Of a DNA stretch of 64,000 nucleotides, positions 1 to 11,608 are shown piece by piece. The stretch is taken from contig JBBHKE010000439.1 of assembly GCA_037447655.1 (NCBI GenBank), forward strand, positions 1-64,000. Direction: 5' to 3'. This stretch comes from Zygnema cylindricum. Taxonomy: Eukaryota; Streptophyta; Zygnematophyceae; Zygnematales; Zygnemataceae. The notes below the pieces were generated by a model. The model ran no database searches. It was not told the origin of the DNA and saw only the letters and a list, made by a program, of their open reading frames with translations. The translations under genes and the position numbers were made by a program. How positions within the stretch are numbered: the stretch's first letter is position 1; every line of letters begins with the position of its first letter.

Positions 1-149
1 CACATATAATACGGGTACAACGCGACAAACGACGTGTCATGTGCGAAAAAAATGCCTGCCCAAAAAAAAAACAACAACAATTGCTTGCAGAGACTCTCTC
101 AGCCAATCGCAAACGTTGAAGCAGCTTAAGAGGTGGCAAAAATAGAAAG

Positions 150-169
150 TACACCGTGAATCGCTATTA
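150..169 (+). repeat. Left-end fragment of the TACAGTA-type MITE family
   Basis: The bases GTACACCGTGAATCGCTATT match the terminal repeat of the elements at 2282-2774 and 35490-35728. The match stops where the Harbinger-like element at 170 begins, so that element probably inserted into an older copy. Only the end is preserved. Confidence 0.6.
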
Positions 170-920
170 GGGTGACGTTCCATTAGACGAAAAGTGGGGT
201 TCGTTACTGGACGCCGTACGTTTTCATACAACGCCGTACAGAGCCGTACCATAAATATTTTTTTGTCAGTCAGACGAAACATCGTTACTGGAAAGCTGTC
301 AGGAAGCTCCAATGATGTAGGTGTAATTCTTGACCGTTGGATGTTTCACTTTTTGAGATCCGCGAAGCAATCGAGCACATCATCTAGTGGGCCCCAACTC
401 TCCTCGAGTAGGAGAGTTGGGGCCCACTAGATGATTTCCATTCATTACCATTGGTACACGTGAAAAGGAAAAAAAATATACGTTGCACAAGCGATCAAAG
501 GCGTGCACGTCGTACATGCCATGTGCCTCTTGCCACGTTGAATGCAGGTGACGTGAAAATATCCTCGCACGCTTCGTCTGACATCTGCCGACATTCAAAG
601 TTTGTCGCGACCTTAAAAGTTTGTCGCGTCTTTTTGCCATTCTGTTTCGACATTTTGATTTCCACTTTCAAAATCAAAATCTAGCCGAAAACTTCATGTA
701 CGAATCATTAATTACCTCCGGTGGTTCATAAATTTCGTACAGATATTCCGTTTGTAGATATTTTTTCAGGATTTTTAAAATCTGAACTGTAACTTACGTG
801 GCGCCAATCATAATTGAGGAAGGTTTGTTACTGGCCCGACACAATGGAGCGGACTTCCAGTAAACGCTCCCAGTAGACTTGTCCGTACATTTACTGGGAT
901 CGCCTAATGGAACGTCACCC
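170..920. mobile_element. Harbinger-like MITE with TTA target duplication
   Basis: The terminal inverted repeats read GGGTGACGTTCCATTAGACG at the left and, inverted, GGGTGACGTTCCATTAGGCG at the right. They are flanked by TTA at 167-169 and 921-923. A 3-bp TTA duplication with GGG-starting ends is typical of PIF/Harbinger (Tourist-like) elements. No transposase is encoded. The element closely resembles the one at 58591-59356 (shared subterminal AAAAGTGGGGTT) and holds a perfect 26-bp hairpin at 379-435. Confidence 0.85.
379..435. repeat. Perfect 26-bp inverted repeat (hairpin)
   Basis: The left arm at 379-404 and the right arm at 410-435 are exact reverse complements separated by CGAGT. The arms include GTGGGCCCCAACTCTCCT. 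It lies inside the MITE at 170-920 and is far better conserved than its surroundings. Confidence 0.95.
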
Positions 921-984
921 TTACTCTGTCGTAGTACGTTGCTGGCGAGCGTTTCGCGCGCCGCGTCTAACTGGTTGATTTGTA

Positions 985-1683
985 CTTAGGTGTACTTAGT
1001 ACCGCCCAAACAGCGAATGAAAAACGACCCACGCACGCGCCACAAGAGTGAGAAAAATTTAGGACAAGGGAGAGTCCTCGCTATCTTTCTCCGTGCCCAT
1101 CACGCGCATGTACGGAAAAATGAATTGCAGGGGTCTCGGACCTCCGCTTTCATTCATGGGGTCCTTCACAAAATGTTGCACTGTCGTCGCCTCTCCCTTG
1201 TCCCTCTCACAACATCGCTTTTATCTCACACTTTTTAGAATGAGACACGACAATAACAGTATAAAATGAAATATATTTTAAAAAATATTATTTTTGAAAA
1301 AAAATTGGTTTCTTTTAATGGCAAGTCGAGTGAGAAAAGTAGAAAAAACGAAATAGGGAAACCATGGCGGAAAGTTATTGAATCAATGACGTCGATGTTG
1401 TCACAAGTGAGCATGACGTCGCAATGTCACCAAACCCTAAACATATAAAATTTCACAAAATTCTCGACGTCTACCACTGTCACTTTTTTTGTTGGCGTCA
1501 CTAATCTTCAGAATTTTCGTAATTGGCTTCAATCGTCACAAGTTGTACCTACGTCTACAACAATCACATGTCAAAGTTCCGATTTCATTTTCGCACATAG
1601 GGACGCTTTTCAAAGTAGTATAGAGAATCGTCACTACAGTCCAAAATACTTTATCCACGTACCGATTACATGGGGACGTACCC
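985..1683 (+). mobile_element. Harbinger-like MITE, left end degenerate
   Basis: The right end is ACATGGGGACGTACCC followed by TTA. The interior (around 1000-1200 and 1300-1680) matches, in inverted orientation, the element at 55941-57203. The left terminal repeat is poorly preserved near 985, so that boundary is approximate. It is non-coding. Confidence 0.65.
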
Positions 1684-2281
1684 TTATCGGTTTATTCTTA
1701 CTTAGGTACTTGTTGGTTCGTTTGAGGTCTTGAGGCATCATTTGAGTGAATCGGGCGTCCTCGAGAATTGATGATGTTTTGCTTCGCGCCGCACTAGTCT
1801 ATTTCACTTCAGTGTGGAGATTTGTCCTTTCGATTGCGACATACAATTGTACGGCCGATATCGATTCACTTTGTCGTGGAGTTTTTGTTTAACGTTCGCT
1901 TACGTACCCGTCCATTATGTACGGAGAGCAATGATGTTTGGTGAAGAATTGTAATCGGACATCGCTATCTGTCGCGCGGCCGATTAGTTTGACTTTTCTT
2001 TAAAAGTGTGGTTTGGTTGTTTTGTAGATCGTTTCGTAGATTTGGTTTTGCGACAACCAAGTTTAGTTGTTGTTTGGAGTGTACGGTTTTGTTTGGAGTG
2101 TATGTTTTAGATGTACATTTGATTAGTACCTTAGTACATATATTTTCGCGTGTAGATGCGATTTGATTGGTAGGCGCTTCGTGCGCACTTTATGTTTGGT
2201 TTGGTATTTAGTTTGAAGTAGTGACGTTTGGAAAGAGTATATTAAGGCGTAGAGAGAGAGGTTTTTATCAATCAATTGAGC
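1684..2281. other. Intergenic stretch, no recognised feature
   Basis: I see no coding signal. The sequence is T/G-rich and might be a decayed long terminal repeat interrupted by the MITE at 2282, but no matching partner repeat was found. Confidence 0.4.
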
Positions 2282-2774
2282 TACACCGTGAATCGCTATT
2301 AGCGTAATAAAAAATATAGCGTAATGAAACAATTAGCGTACTTTACGGTAAATTGTGTTTTTTCGGGTACACCATGATACTAATTTATCATTTATTCTAA
2401 TTAGTAAACTGCTTTGTAAAAATCTTCGGCACATAATATGTCCACACTAAAATATGAAGATGTACAAAATTGTTCAATTCGTACGCCGTCGCGTTTTTTT
2501 GACATCTGCGTATGCCAAAAAATATTTACGCAATTATATATTATTATATTTTTTGTACTTCTAAATTTAAAAAGGTACGGAATAGTACATATCTGACAGT
2601 CCGTACACCACACTATTTAAAAGGGCACTAAATTACAATTATGAACCGTATTGAGCAGGGTACCTCAAATAACGGTCAGAAACATTTAGAGTACTTTATT
2701 CTATTTGAGAATTTGCCTTAAAAAAAGAGGTACCCCAATTAGCGTCATGTACGCTAATAGCGATTCGCGGTGTA
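2282..2774. mobile_element. MITE of the TACACCGTGAATCGC family
   Basis: The left end TACACCGTGAATCGCTATTA is matched by an inverted right end (TACACCGCGAATCGCTATTA). The same family occurs at 24478-24852 and 35490-35728, with end fragments at 150, 47050 and 60125. The best copy has TACAGTA ends and possible TA duplication, which suggests a Tc1/mariner-type element. The superfamily is inferred, not proven. Confidence 0.75.
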
Positions 2775-2969
2775 GTATTGATCCTCCTTGTAGTTTATCA
2801 AAGAGTAAGTGAAATTTGACAGCTTTGAGGAGTTTAAGGAGTTTTGATAGCTTAGTGGTGTTTGAGGATTTAGAGGAGTTAGAAAGAAGAGTGTTTTGAG
2901 GGTGTTGGGAAATTATGTAGGAAAACATTTCTGTGGAATACATTGGCTTCCTTGGGGTTATCTTTCTCT

Positions 2970-3052
2970 TGTGTGTGTGTGTGTGTGAGTGTGTGTGTGT
3001 GTGTGTGTGAGTGTGTGTCTGTGTGTGTGTGTGTGTGTGTGTCTGTGTGTGT
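2970..3052. repeat. GT-dinucleotide microsatellite
   Basis: About 80 bases of nearly pure GT with a few GAGT and CTGT interruptions. Confidence 0.97.
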
Positions 3053-3437
3053 TTTATGCTTCCGCTTGCATTTGCACTCAGTTTTATGTTTCGATCTTTA
3101 CAGAAGTCGTGTTCAATTTTGAATCATCCCTTTTGGTTAAACCAAAACTCCATACTACCCTATCGTTACTTTGCAAAATAGAGGTAATTGAATAGACAAA
3201 TACTATTTTTTGTACAACATTTGAAAAGAAATTATTGCAATCGAATCAATGTTATTTCAGAGTTCGGGCCCATTGGGTCAAAAAATACTATTTTTTTCGT
3301 AAAACGTTTTTCGGGTCATGAAACGTTCTTCGTGTCGTAAAACGTTTTGGATGCGTCATCTGATGAGAACAACAATGTCAGCGAGATAAAACTCACCACT
3401 TCTTTGGGTGACAGCTACAAACATAAAAGAAGAATAA

Positions 3438-3690
3438 GGGCAGTTTTTCATGTAACTGAAACCTAGTATTGCTACTTTGTTTTTTAGCGAAGATTTTTTG
3501 TACTACTTTCACAACGTTCGGCTGTAACGCAAATGAATCGTTACTTTAAATTGTGACGGGTGTAGACGCGGGTGTAATTTGTGACGGTTAAAGATTACTA
3601 CAAAACTTGTGACACTTGATGACGTTTACAAAACAGTGACGAACTTAACACCCGAATGTGGGTGAACGCTACTCGGCGGTGAAAGAAGGG
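3438..3690. mobile_element. Truncated Harbinger-like MITE
   Basis: TAA precedes GGGCAGTTTTTCATGTAACT, which resembles the left end of the element at 60730-61935. The interior repeats the GTGACGGTTGTAGACG-type motifs of this family. I could not find a matching right end. Confidence 0.5.
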
Positions 3691-5475
3691 TCACAAGTAA
3701 CTGCAAGTTAAATGGAAGTTTATGAGGTGGACTGTACAATACTAATCTCTAGTTCCCAAAGCATTTAAATCCCCTCTACACTAAAAGGATTGTAAGGAGT
3801 GTTTTAAAATTAAAACAAATGAAAAAACAAATTGAGAATCAAAACATAATGAAGAGTTATGGAGGATGACAATGTTTTCAATTGGAACAGTGCGATGTTC
3901 TCTTTCTAAAATCAAAAATATGGCTTACACCAAAAACAAATTTAAAACATTAAAACAAATGAAAAACTTAAAGAATACATCAATGTCTTGGGATCGAAAC
4001 ACTAAGTTCTCTATCCAATGATCCAATAAATTTTCAATTTCGCATCTCATAGTCACATCTTTAACCGTCAAAACCGTCTCTCGAAGCTCTTTTCTTTTCC
4101 ACTTAATCACCTACACTAGAAAAACGCACTTATATTTCTAAAATAATGTATATCTTTAAAAATAGTGTATGTTTTTGAAATAATCTTTCCTTCCCCTTTC
4201 CCCTTTCCCATTTCCCCTTTCCCCTTTCCCCTTCCCTTTCCCCATCTTGAAGTGACCTTTTTTTTTTTTGACAGTGACCTTTACTTCAACACTCGGCCTG
4301 CCGTACAGAACCCTAAGAGCCTTGGTTGATGGTAAAAAGAGCCTTGGTGGAACAACTAAGGTCTTTTTTATATGGCTTCGTTTTAGAGGATGTATGAGCA
4401 GTTAACGCCTCGAGATCGATAACAATGTTGCTATATATTGATGAGAAAGTAAAATATATTGTTGAATCTTCAAAGACGCAAATAACTACATTGCCCATAC
4501 CTTATAAGATTAACAAATGTTTTTGTTGTTTCAAAATATAAAAGATGTTGTTCAACAAAAAAGTCCCAAAGACCCGCGAAGAATATATGAGCTTTTTACT
4601 TCTAGGCAATTGGTTATGAAAGGTCCCCACACCCATGCAATTCTAGCCTCTAGATAGTTATCAACTAACCCACTTTCAATAGCAACCACTGCTAACCAAA
4701 CAGACAAGCAGCCAATCTAACTACACCCTTGTGCACCCTGGACTCCCCTGAGTCCGTAGGAAAAAGAATCTTGAAAAACGCCCAACCAGGCGATAAGTTA
4801 TGAAGCAGTAAAAAAGCCAATTTTTACAAACTCTCAAAGGGAGAGGTGACTACCTACCAAAATTTTCTAAGTCTTGATTCCCTCTAATAATTTGTACCGG
4901 GATCAAATCACGGGTAAGTCAGGAATATTTTTAGTAACCTACTAAAAATAAGTGCCTGTTGAACTAAGGCAACCATGGATCAACCACCCTCTCTATCCTT
5001 TAGTGACTACAACAAGTATAGGGGCTAGAGAGAGGAGGTGGAGGCAGGCTGTCTGTCCTTTTTCCTTTTTCTAACATATTTAAACCTAGAAAATACTATA
5101 GAAATCTATTAATTTCAACAACCCACAACTTGCGCATTTTATCAAATGCTCCTTTTTGGTTCTGTCAATCGATAATAAATGTCTCCAAGTGCACTCGTTA
5201 AATTTGTTGTTGCCTAAATGAGCTCACTTCATTCACTTTCCCTTTTGCGACTCAATTTTATGAGAGAGAATTTCGATTTCCTATAATATCGCATGTTCAT
5301 TGCTTTCTGCAATTTTGTTGTAAAATTTCTCTTGCCCCAATTTGTCTTCGGGTAGATGCTTCAACCACCCAAAGTTGGGGGTGTGTAATATCAAAATAGT
5401 ATATGTTTTAGATATGCCCCCTCGAATGAAAATATGTGTTTCACACATATTCTTTAATAAGTAGTGGGTTTACAT
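3691..5475. other. Intergenic stretch with a TTTCCCC microsatellite
   Basis: No convincing gene is present. Positions 4190-4245 are a degenerate TTTCCCC repeat. The remainder is AT-rich with short open frames typical of non-coding DNA. Confidence 0.6.
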
Positions 5476-6481
5476 TGTTGTTCTATGACAACTGGTGCAC
5501 ATGGAGCTGCAGCAGTTGTCGTAGAAGTAGACATACTTAAGCACAAGCTTGACAAGAAATCCGTACAATCAGCAACCTTTGACACATTATAAAACCAGAC
5601 TCACTGATCCAATTTCCTCAAGAATCGGCACACACACAAACTAGCATATACATTGTTAATTCCCAGAATTGGCAAACACACAGACTACCATACACATTGT
5701 TAATTCCCAGAATTACAATATAAGTGATCAAGTAAACCATAAGATATAGGATTTGCAAGTTTCCCAAAAATTGCCCTTAAAAATCCCATTATCCCAAAAC
5801 TGGATACAAAATTAATTCTAAGTCCTAAACTTTATTCACTGAGTGAGTATCTATTGCTCACCGACCAATAGGGTGTCTGCACTTGGAATAGTGGTACTGT
5901 ATTGCAATTTGACAGAGTACCTAACATACTTTCAAAAACCAATTTGCAACAACCATAAATCTAAATAGTGAAACACTATTTTCAAATGCGCTACACAACA
6001 AAAACCTGTTTCATCATTATTTCTAATCTGGCGCCGTACACCTAATGTTGTTGCTTACTCAGCGACATGCAAATAAGTCCAGCCGACTGTGGTTATCTTC
6101 GAACGAATATCAGGAGTGCTTAAAAGGCAACTTATCAACTGTGCTCCCCACTTGAATCGTGATTGTCCATATGATTGAAATCTGCGTCTGCAATATGTCT
6201 GGTACAATTGATTTCTCGGATGTTTGGTTCGCTTTCTGTCTGTCTGATTTGTAGATATCACTCGCCCGATGTGCAACGTGTGTCCAAAGTCATTCCGCAA
6301 TACCTGCGCTATTCTTAAATGGTGACGCGTGTCTATATGACCGTACCATACACTCTAGAGTTACTTTTCACTGTCACACTATTTTAGGTAGGAATTACAA
6401 CAAAGTTATAAAATATATTCTAAGTCATAAAAACCTCCCCTCATAGCTCTATGTACTGAGGATAAAGCTTTCAAACCAACA
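5476..6481 (-). repeat. Copia long direct repeat, 3' (left) copy
   Basis: Matches 10645-11608 over most of its length. It carries an internal tandem duplication of about 49 bp near 5630-5715, absent from the other copy. It also contains the region that encodes the start of gag in the right copy. Confidence 0.88.
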
Positions 6482-6540
6482 CTCCTCTAAAGCTGTAGAC
6501 TCAGTTATTCACTCAACCCAATCGCATTTATGTAAAATTA

Positions 6541-6834
6541 TTAGTTAGGTGCAGGCAGAGCTTTAGTTAACATATCTGCAACCATATTTTCATTCGGCAA
6601 ATAACACAATTTTATGACTGTAACAAGCACCTTTTCTCGGACAAAATGCATTTTGACATCCATGTGGTTACCCTTAAAGTGGTGGTTGGGATTGGTGGCA
6701 ATGGCAATGGCTGCCTGCTTGTCACACCAGATCACCTGAGGACCAGTTTGCATGTACCCTAATTCTTGTAAAAGTGCCTTTATCCATAGGAGTTCTTTGA
6801 GAGCAGAACTTGCTTTCATATACTCTGACTCCAT
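6541..6834 (-). pseudogene. Copia RNase H remnant
   Basis: The translation contains MESEYMKASSALKELLW, the usual copia RNase H block, then WCDKQAAIAIATNP and a C-terminal ADMLTKALP motif. It shares the frame of the upstream reverse transcriptase but is separated from it by in-frame stops between 6834 and 7045. It is part of the element at 5476-11608. Confidence 0.88.
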
Positions 6835-7044
6835 TGTTGACTGAGCTGTAACCTTCTGAAGTTTGTTGCTCCAGCAGCAGGCTCAATTTCTAATCTTCAA
6901 GACATATCCAAAAGTTCATTTTCTACTAGGCATGTTGCCAATGCTAGCATCACTCCAAGTTTGTTGTTTTACTTCCCCTCCTCCAAGAATAAGTTTGAGG
7001 TTCCAAGTTCCTACATGATATCTCAGAACTCTTTTTGCAGTTTC

Positions 7045-8034
7045 TCAGTTTGCCTTTTTCGGATTCAACAAATTTTTACTTAATGCACCAACATTTGTTG
7101 CAATGTTGAGCCTCGTACAGTTCATGAAATAGATGAGGCTGCCAGCTACTTGTCTGTATGGTTTTGAGGTCATAAACTCCTCCTCCCTTGATTCTAGACT
7201 ATCATTGATTACAATTTCTGAGTCGGAGTTGTCTCTCTCTAGTTTATGTCTAAACTCCATAGGAGTTGCACACCCTTTAGCTTACTTCATCTCAAATCTT
7301 TCCAGCATAGAACCTATAGCCTCCTTTTGGGTTAACATTATCTGTTTCTTATATCTATGTTTTTCTACTTGTATCTCAAAGATACATTTAGCTTGACCAA
7401 GGTCTTTCATCTCAAATCTAGATTTTAAGGCTTCCTTAATCCGGTTTATTTCATCCATAGATTTGCTAATAAGCAGCAGATCATTTACATATTCAGCAAT
7501 ATAGAGTACACCATTTTCACCTTGCATAACATACACCGACTGATCTTAGCTTATTCTCTTAAAACCTAGGCCAGTTAAGAACTTATCTAATTTCAGGTTC
7601 CATTGTTTGGGGGCCTATTTCAGCCCATACAAAGTTTTCATCAGTTTACAAACTAGTTTTTCTTTTCCTTTCTCTACATACATTTCTGGTTGCTTTATAT
7701 AAATTTCTTCTTCAAACTTTCCATGAAGGAAAGTTGTATTAACATCTATTTGATGCACTTCCATGTTTTCAATTCGAGTTAGACTTAATAGAATTTTGAC
7801 AGTTGGAAACCTTACCACCGGAGGGAAAGTCTCATCAAATTCAATTCTTTCGTTTTGATTGTAGCCTTTAGCCACAAGTCTCGCTTTGTATCTTTCAATG
7901 GTGCCATCCGGGTTTAGTTTCACCTTGAATACCCATTGGTTGCCGATGGCTTTCTTGTCCGGAGGAAAATCGACCAACTCCCACGTTTGGGCCTCCATTA
8001 TAGACTTCATCTCATCATTTGCCGCCTCAATCAA
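7045..8034 (-). pseudogene. Copia reverse transcriptase remnant
   Basis: The copia RT blocks occur in order: WELVDFP, QWVFKVKLNPDG, ERYKARLVAKGY, then QIDVNTTFLHG, TLYGLK, and PYRQVAGSLIYFM towards RNase H. All lie in one frame interrupted by stops, for example TAG directly after TLYGLK (7615-7617), where the family normally has glutamine. The catalytic YVDD box reads YVND, a loss of a metal-binding aspartate. The protein is therefore dead twice over. Confidence 0.9.
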
Positions 8035-8594
8035 GTGGGTTCTTTTGGGTTATGAGAAGGCTTCCCGAATGGTCAGAGGTTCCCTTGAGGTTGCAGAGAA
8101 TGCAAAGTTGGAGCTTGACTAAAGACGGCTGCTAGATCTCATTCCCCCTAGAAATTCTGAGGCGGAGACCGAAGGATGTCTCACGTTCTTTGTCAGTCTT
8201 GTGACTTGTTTTGTTGACTCTCGGATCTATTCAGTTTGCTCCACCTAAGTAGTAAGAGGAGCTTGATGGTCAGAAGAAACCGATTCTTTAATGGGCTGCT
8301 GAACCACCGGAAAATGCACTGTTCTTTTCATATCAAAAATAACATATTACTGTGATTTTTCTTCTGCCTGTTTTTCTGTCATTGCAAATAAATATGCTGA
8401 ATCTGCTTCATTTTAAAGAATTGTATTCCGAGACACAACTCACTTGCTACTATCCAAAACATAAACTCTATCTTTTTTTGAATTATCATCATAACCCATA
8501 GAATACCCGGTAGACCTTTCGGTTTCATTTTCCAAGTATGTGGGGATGTGTCTAAAATAAAGCATGTACTTCCAAATACTCTAAAATGATTGAC

Positions 8595-9068
8595 CTAAGG
8601 TTTTCTTCCTGTCCATAGTTCAAAGGGTGAAGTACTAGCCGACCTAAAACCAATCCTATTCTTAATGTAAACTGCACAATTGAAAGCCTCAACCCAGAGT
8701 TTCATATCTACATTCTTATCTGCTAACATAGATCTAGCACATTCTGTAATTGTTTTATTTAGTCTTTGTGAAACACCATTCTGTTGAGGTGTGTAAGGAA
8801 CAGTTAGATGGCGAATTATGCCCTCATCGAGAAGAAACTTTTCAAATTCATTTGATATATGCTCTCCTCCATTTTCAGATCTGAGTTCCAAAATGGGAAC
8901 ACCATGTAATTTCTCAGCCCAAGCCTTGTAGTGTTTGAAGTGACCAAACACTTCACTATTTTCTTTCATAAAATACACTTTCGTAAACCTTGAGAACTCA
9001 TCAGTAAAGGATACCATAAAACGAGTTTTAACCCCCCGCATATGACACTTGAGCCGGTCCCAAAACAT
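8595..9068 (-). pseudogene. Copia integrase core remnant
   Basis: A 157-residue open frame carries the integrase core: SFTDEFSRFTKVYF, RSENGGEH and PYTPQQNGVSQRLN. In active copia integrases the second and third catalytic residues are the D of RSDNGGE and the E of PQQNGVAER. Here they are E and Q. Upstream, about 9111-9270, are the pre-integrase remnants LGHVNYYNLRKM and CDVCSLGKIH. Confidence 0.9.
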
Positions 9069-9272
9069 CAGAGTGGATCAGCTGCAAGACTTTTGTAACC
9101 CTATAGTCTGATTCCTATTGAAAATAGGAAAAGGTAGTTTGTGAATCTTTCCTAGAGAGCAGACATCACATGTTTTAACCTGCTGATTAGTAAGAGAAAC
9201 ACCTTCTATATTTCCAACATTAACCATTTTCCTCAAGTTGTAATAATTAACATGACCTAGTCTCTTATGCCA

Positions 9273-9690
9273 TTATTCATTTTCAAATATAACATTTGAG
9301 TAGAGATCATCATTTTCCTGAGTTTTAGCGATATCCTTGCGATACATTTTGCTTGCATCTCTAGTACCTGTGACCGCTACCTTTCCTACTTTTCTTACAA
9401 CCTGCCTGCTCTTTTTAAGGGTGACCTCAAATCCTTTGCTCTCAACTAGGGAAGTAGAAAACAGATTCATTTTGAAATCCGGTACATACAAAACATTATG
9501 AAGAGTTTTTTCGGCTATCCTCCTACATCTACGAGCAATAAAACATCACCCTGAGCACAAGTCTGGACACTCATGCCACAAGCATCGAAGATATTCTTTG
9601 CAGGTGTTGACTTCAGATTGGTAAAAAGTCCTTTGTTCTAACACATGTGGGCCGATGCCCTGTGTCCATGATCCATCCGGCGTCCTTTAA
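9273..9690 (-). pseudogene. Copia protease and post-protease remnant
   Basis: Around 9640-9690 the minus strand reads WIMDTGHRPT, matching the aspartic protease block WILDSGAT with DTG kept. It is followed by a stop and then MYVPDFKMNLFSTSLVESKG, the conserved post-protease block. Confidence 0.75.
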
Positions 9691-9884
9691 GCCCTCCAAT
9701 GCTCCCGCCATGGCAAATGACTCTGAGTCATCCTGCTCACTGAAAGATAAAGACTCATCATCCTGATTGACATATGAAGAAAACAACGAGTCGTTTTGTA
9801 ACCGATGACCAGAAAAGCCCTGGTTAAACGTACTTTGCTGTCAACCTGGCCTATACAAACCTGTCTCATTTGCCTTTTTGAGTT

Positions 9885-10703
9885 TAGGACAGTACCTATA
9901 TCCATGACTTTTTTTGAACAATAGAAATAAGAAGTAAATGACTGTCTATTTTGCCCTTGATTAAACTATTTAAACTGACCCACATTGGGGTTAAACTGAT
10001 TCCTCTGCGGATTAAATTGATTTATTTGTGAATTAAATTGACCATTTCTTTCAAAATCTATGTTAAATGCCTCTACTTGCTTTTCTCCATTAAACATCTT
10101 TGACGTAGATTCCTCCTGTAAAATAATGTTTATAGCTAAATGAAGTGTCCAGCTAGCTTTATCATGTTTTTTCAATTCAACAGATGCATCTTTCATACTA
10201 CTTGGAAGACCTCTACTGATGAGAGCAGCTTGCTAAAACTCAGGAAAAGTTCCACCAGCACAAGCATGAGAATCAATAAGAGCTCGAAAGTTATCTGTAT
10301 ACTCGGCCATAGATCCCCCCGAGTACTTGTAGTCCCATATTTTTCTTGCCAACATAAGTTCTTCTTGAATATTCGCCTTTTCAGAAGAACTTTTAAGCGA
10401 ATTCCACATTTCAATCGCCTTCTTCATCTTGATTTTTGACATAACCATGTTCTCGGAAAGACTCAGTTTGAGAGCATTCCGAGCTTGCGAATTCTTTTTC
10501 GCCAAAGTTGGATCAGATTCATCGAGTGATCCATCCAAAATGACCAGTAAACATGCGGTTTCAAAGTAAGACTCAACCATATCTGCCCAATAAGCGTATT
10601 TTTGTCCATTAAAAACAAGAATTCTTGAAGACAAGCACATAAACTGTTGTTCTATGACAACTAGTGCAGATGGAGCTGCAGCAGTAGTCGTAGAAGTAGA
10701 CAT
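9885..10703 (-). pseudogene. Copia gag remnant with in-frame stop
   Basis: The likely start is the ATG at 10703 ([15 protein letters not shown]), followed by the copia gag block LVFNGQKYAYWADMVESYF. The frame is broken by TAG at 10233-10235 and resumes in the same frame to 9966. A degenerate zinc knuckle, YFYCSKKSHGYRYC, lies near 9890-9935. Its first cysteine of the CCHC pattern is tyrosine. Confidence 0.85.
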
Positions 10704-11608
10704 ACTTAAGCATAAGCTTGACAAGAAATCCTTACAAACAGCAACCTTTGACACACAATAAAACCAGACTCACTGATCCAATTTCCTCAAGAATTTGAAC
10801 ACACACAGACTAGCATACACACTACTAATTCCCAAAATTACATTATAAGTGATCCAGTAAACCATAAGATATAGGATTTGCAAGTTTCCCAAAAACTGCC
10901 CTTAAAATCCCATTATCCCAAAACTGGATACAAAATTAATTCTAAGTCCTAAACTTTATACACTGAGCGAGTATCTACTGCTCACCGACCAATCAGGTGT
11001 GTCTGCACCTGGAATAGTGGTACTGTACTGCAGTACGACAGAGTACCTAACGTACTTCCAAAAACCAATTTGCAACTAGCCTAAATCTAAATTGTGAAAC
11101 ACTATTTTCAAATGCGCTTCACAACAAAAACACGTTTCATCAAGTATTTCTAATATGGCGTCGTACACCTAATGTTGTTGCTTAGTTAGCAACACGCAAA
11201 TAAGTCCAGTCGACTGTGGTTATCTTGATACGAATATATGGAGTGCTTACAAGGCAACTCATCGGCTGTGGTCCCCACTTGAATCGCGGGCGTCCCTACG
11301 ATTGAAATCCGCATCTGCAATTTGTCTGGTATAATCGATTTCTCGGATGTTCGGTTCGCATTCTGTCTGTCTGATTTGTAGATATCACTCGCCCGATGTG
11401 CGACGTGTGTCCAAAGTCATTCCGCAATACCTGCGCTATTCTTAAATGTTGACGGGTGTCTGTGTGACCGTACCATACACTCTAGAGTTACTTTTCACCG
11501 TCACACTATTTTAGGTAGGTATTACAACAAAGTTATAAAAAATATTCCAAGTCATAAAAACCTCCCCTCATAGCTCAATGTATTGAGGATAAAGCTTTCA
11601 AACTAACA
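10642..11608 (-). repeat. Copia long direct repeat, 5' (right) copy
   Basis: Pairs with 5476-6481. Near 10765-10785 the minus strand reads TTGGATCAGTGAGTCTGG, a possible degenerate primer-binding site for initiator tRNA-Met (usual TTGGTATCAGAGC). If so, the true LTR ends there and the repeat extends beyond it into gag. Confidence 0.85.

Larger units (their letters stand above)
5476..11608 (-). mobile_element. Decayed Ty1/copia LTR retrotransposon
   Basis: Two direct repeats of about 1 kb flank gag and pol remnants in the copia order gag, protease, integrase, reverse transcriptase, RNase H, all on the minus strand. The repeats begin on that strand with TGTTGGTTTGAAAGC or TGTTAGTTTGAAAGC. A purine tract (AGAGGAG on the minus strand, 6482-6489) sits directly upstream of the left repeat, as expected for a polypurine tract at a 3' LTR. 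The coding part has several in-frame stops, and motif residues are lost in integrase and reverse transcriptase, so it cannot be autonomous. No clear 5-bp target duplication is visible: TACAT at the left against AAAAT at the right. Confidence 0.93.

Noticed and set aside
5370-5400. GTTGGGGGTGTGTAATATC, resembling a polypurine tract and LTR start on the plus strand
   Set aside because: No matching LTR partner or internal domains were found on that strand.
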